From assembly GCF_003436425.1 (NCBI RefSeq), contig NZ_QSPK01000059.1, positions 1-14,496 of the forward strand: a stretch of DNA of 14,496 bases. Reading direction: 5' to 3'. Position numbers and translations under genes: made by a program. Below are positions 13,953-14,496 of the stretch, piece after piece. Every line of letters begins with the position of its first letter. Position 1 is the stretch's first letter. The DNA is from Eubacterium sp. TM05-53. GTDB lineage: Bacteria; Bacillota_I; Bacilli_A; Erysipelotrichales; Erysipelotrichaceae. Under the pieces are notes generated by a model that saw only the letters and a program-made list of their open reading frames with translations, did no database searches and was not told where the DNA came from.

Positions 13953-14496
13953 CTAGAATCCAAAGCAGTGTTTCATTGTGTGTCCACATTTTTTCTTATT
14001 TGAAATTAATGTTTCCTGCATTTCGACAAAGTGTGGAAAATCAAAATGACAGGTTTTAAAATCAGGTGCAGTCAATGTATCGTCAGTATGACAAATTAGA
14101 AAAGCAGAATATAAATCTCTTTGTACTTTATGTCCTTCAATCGTTTTAAATCTTTCACTTAAAGTAGGCTTGATGTATTCACCTGTATCATGGTGAAATT
14201 GCGAAGCACGATATTGATGAATATCTATTTCGTAGTATGGTATTCTATACTGTGTTGCCTTTGTTTTTAAATCGGCCTGCATAAGACCTGGAGAACGGTT
14301 CTTGATGGAGTGTCCATAACGTTTCTTACGTTTGTATTTACGCACCATTTTCAAAGAACCGTCTTTTTGTTTAATAGCCGTTGCCTCATCTTTACGCTCC
14401 GTCTTCTTTGATTTTTTTTGCAGAGCCTTGAAGTTCATTGGTTCAAGGATCAGCTCACTCGTATTTTTCAAGAGCTTGTTGATGAAGGTATGGTGT
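13953..14496 (-). CDS. tnpB: TnpB-like RNA-guided nuclease, C-terminal part (5' end outside window)
   Basis: The frame is open to the window edge; the TTG at 14471 is not the true start because upstream codons continue the family sequence (HHTFINKLL). Numbering from that TTG, the presumed RuvC-II glutamate is E10 in LILEPMNFKALQ. Further typical stretches are KRYGHSIKNRSPGLM and EIDIHQYRASQ, and the RuvC-III aspartate is D119 in QRDLYSAFL. In ordinary TnpB two CxxC pairs of a zinc ribbon lie between ASQ and RD; here that stretch (FHHDTGEYIK...IEGHKV) has no cysteine. The C-terminus MKHCFGF resembles natural ends of this clade, so the TAG stop seems genuine. The RuvC-I motif is beyond the window. 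Confidence 0.75.
   Translation of the reverse strand, partial: HHTFINKLLKNTSELILEPMNFKALQKKSKKTERKDEATAIKQKDGSLKMVRKYKRKKRYGHSIKNRSPGLMQADLKTKATQYRIPYYEIDIHQYRASQFHHDTGEYIKPTLSERFKTIEGHKVQRDLYSAFLICHTDDTLTAPDFKTCHFDFPHFVEMQETLISNKKKCGHTMKHCFGF

Larger units (their letters stand above)
13733..13955 (-). ncRNA. Predicted omega RNA (guide scaffold) of the TnpB element
   Basis: TnpB-type nucleases use an RNA made from the 3' end of their gene to the right end of the element, with the flanking DNA as guide. Here that stretch is non-coding and folds well on the minus strand. One hairpin is 13902-13938 (CATCCAG/CTGGATG, then CAG/CTG, topped by GGC-GTAA-GCC, a GNRA loop). Others are 13769-13787 (TTTCTC/GAGAAA) and the terminal 13742-13763 (10 bp, one G-T pair, TT loop). 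A 13-bp tandem repeat lies between them. The 5' limit is uncertain and probably extends into the coding region. The predicted guide begins AAACTGTGCAAAATAAAC. Confidence 0.6.
13733..14496 (-). mobile_element. Right end and 3' half of an IS200/IS605-type tnpB element (incomplete)
   Basis: On the minus strand the element runs from beyond the window edge through a TnpB-like gene, then about 216 nt of structured non-coding DNA, and ends ...GTACGTCAA at 13733. A hairpin (13742-13763) a few bases inside a TCAA end is the usual right end of IS200/IS605 elements. These elements do not make target duplications. The left end and any Y1 (TnpA) transposase lie outside, so I cannot tell an autonomous IS605 from a tnpB-only IS1341 type. 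Confidence 0.75.

Overview
The window is AT-rich and densely coded, with Firmicutes-type ribosome binding sites, sigma-A-like promoters and many short hairpin-plus-T-run terminators. The reverse-domain-order rubrerythrin, the SEC-C-tagged methionine aminopeptidase, the RpiR/6-phospho-beta-glucosidase block and the TnpB-like gene suggest a strictly or mostly anaerobic gut Firmicute. An Erysipelotrichaceae relative is my guess, inferred from overall protein character and not from any rRNA or marker search.

Layout, left to right. (1) 1-5155, plus strand, mostly housekeeping: prfA and prmC (release factor 1 and its methylase, TAATG-coupled), a rubredoxin-rubrerythrin peroxidase, methionine aminopeptidase, and a MATE efflux pump. 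Terminators follow the last three. (2) 5219-5886: a hicAB toxin-antitoxin pair with a perfect-consensus promoter, overlapped by a tandem 12-bp repeat. It ends at a hairpin shared with the convergent operon. (3) 5862-7059, minus strand: a two-gene LytTR regulator / LiaF-like membrane protein operon, with two direct repeats exactly 21 bp apart upstream. (4) 7062-10352, minus strand: a GH1 6-phospho-beta-glucosidase and HAD phosphatase operon with a 28-bp inverted repeat over its promoter, and an RpiR-SIS regulator behind it. (5) 10353-12811: a repeat-rich intergenic region, then tex. (6) 12834-13736: an AEC-family permease. (7) 13733-14496, minus strand: the 3' half of a TnpB-like RNA-guided nuclease gene and the right end of its IS200/IS605-type element. 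That end includes a structured 3' region that should encode the omega (guide) RNA.

The most notable points are these. The mobile element ends exactly at the 3' end of the permease gene and supplies its stop codon, so the predicted guide is the permease sequence itself. The visible TnpB lacks the usual cysteine zinc ribbon but keeps RuvC acidic residues. The strong hicAB promoter has its -10 box directly against the hicA Shine-Dalgarno, so its transcript should lack that site and favour antitoxin synthesis. The LytTR/LiaF-like pair looks like a self-activating regulator with a membrane-bound partner. No tRNA, rRNA or CRISPR array was seen. All functions are read from motifs; no database search was possible.
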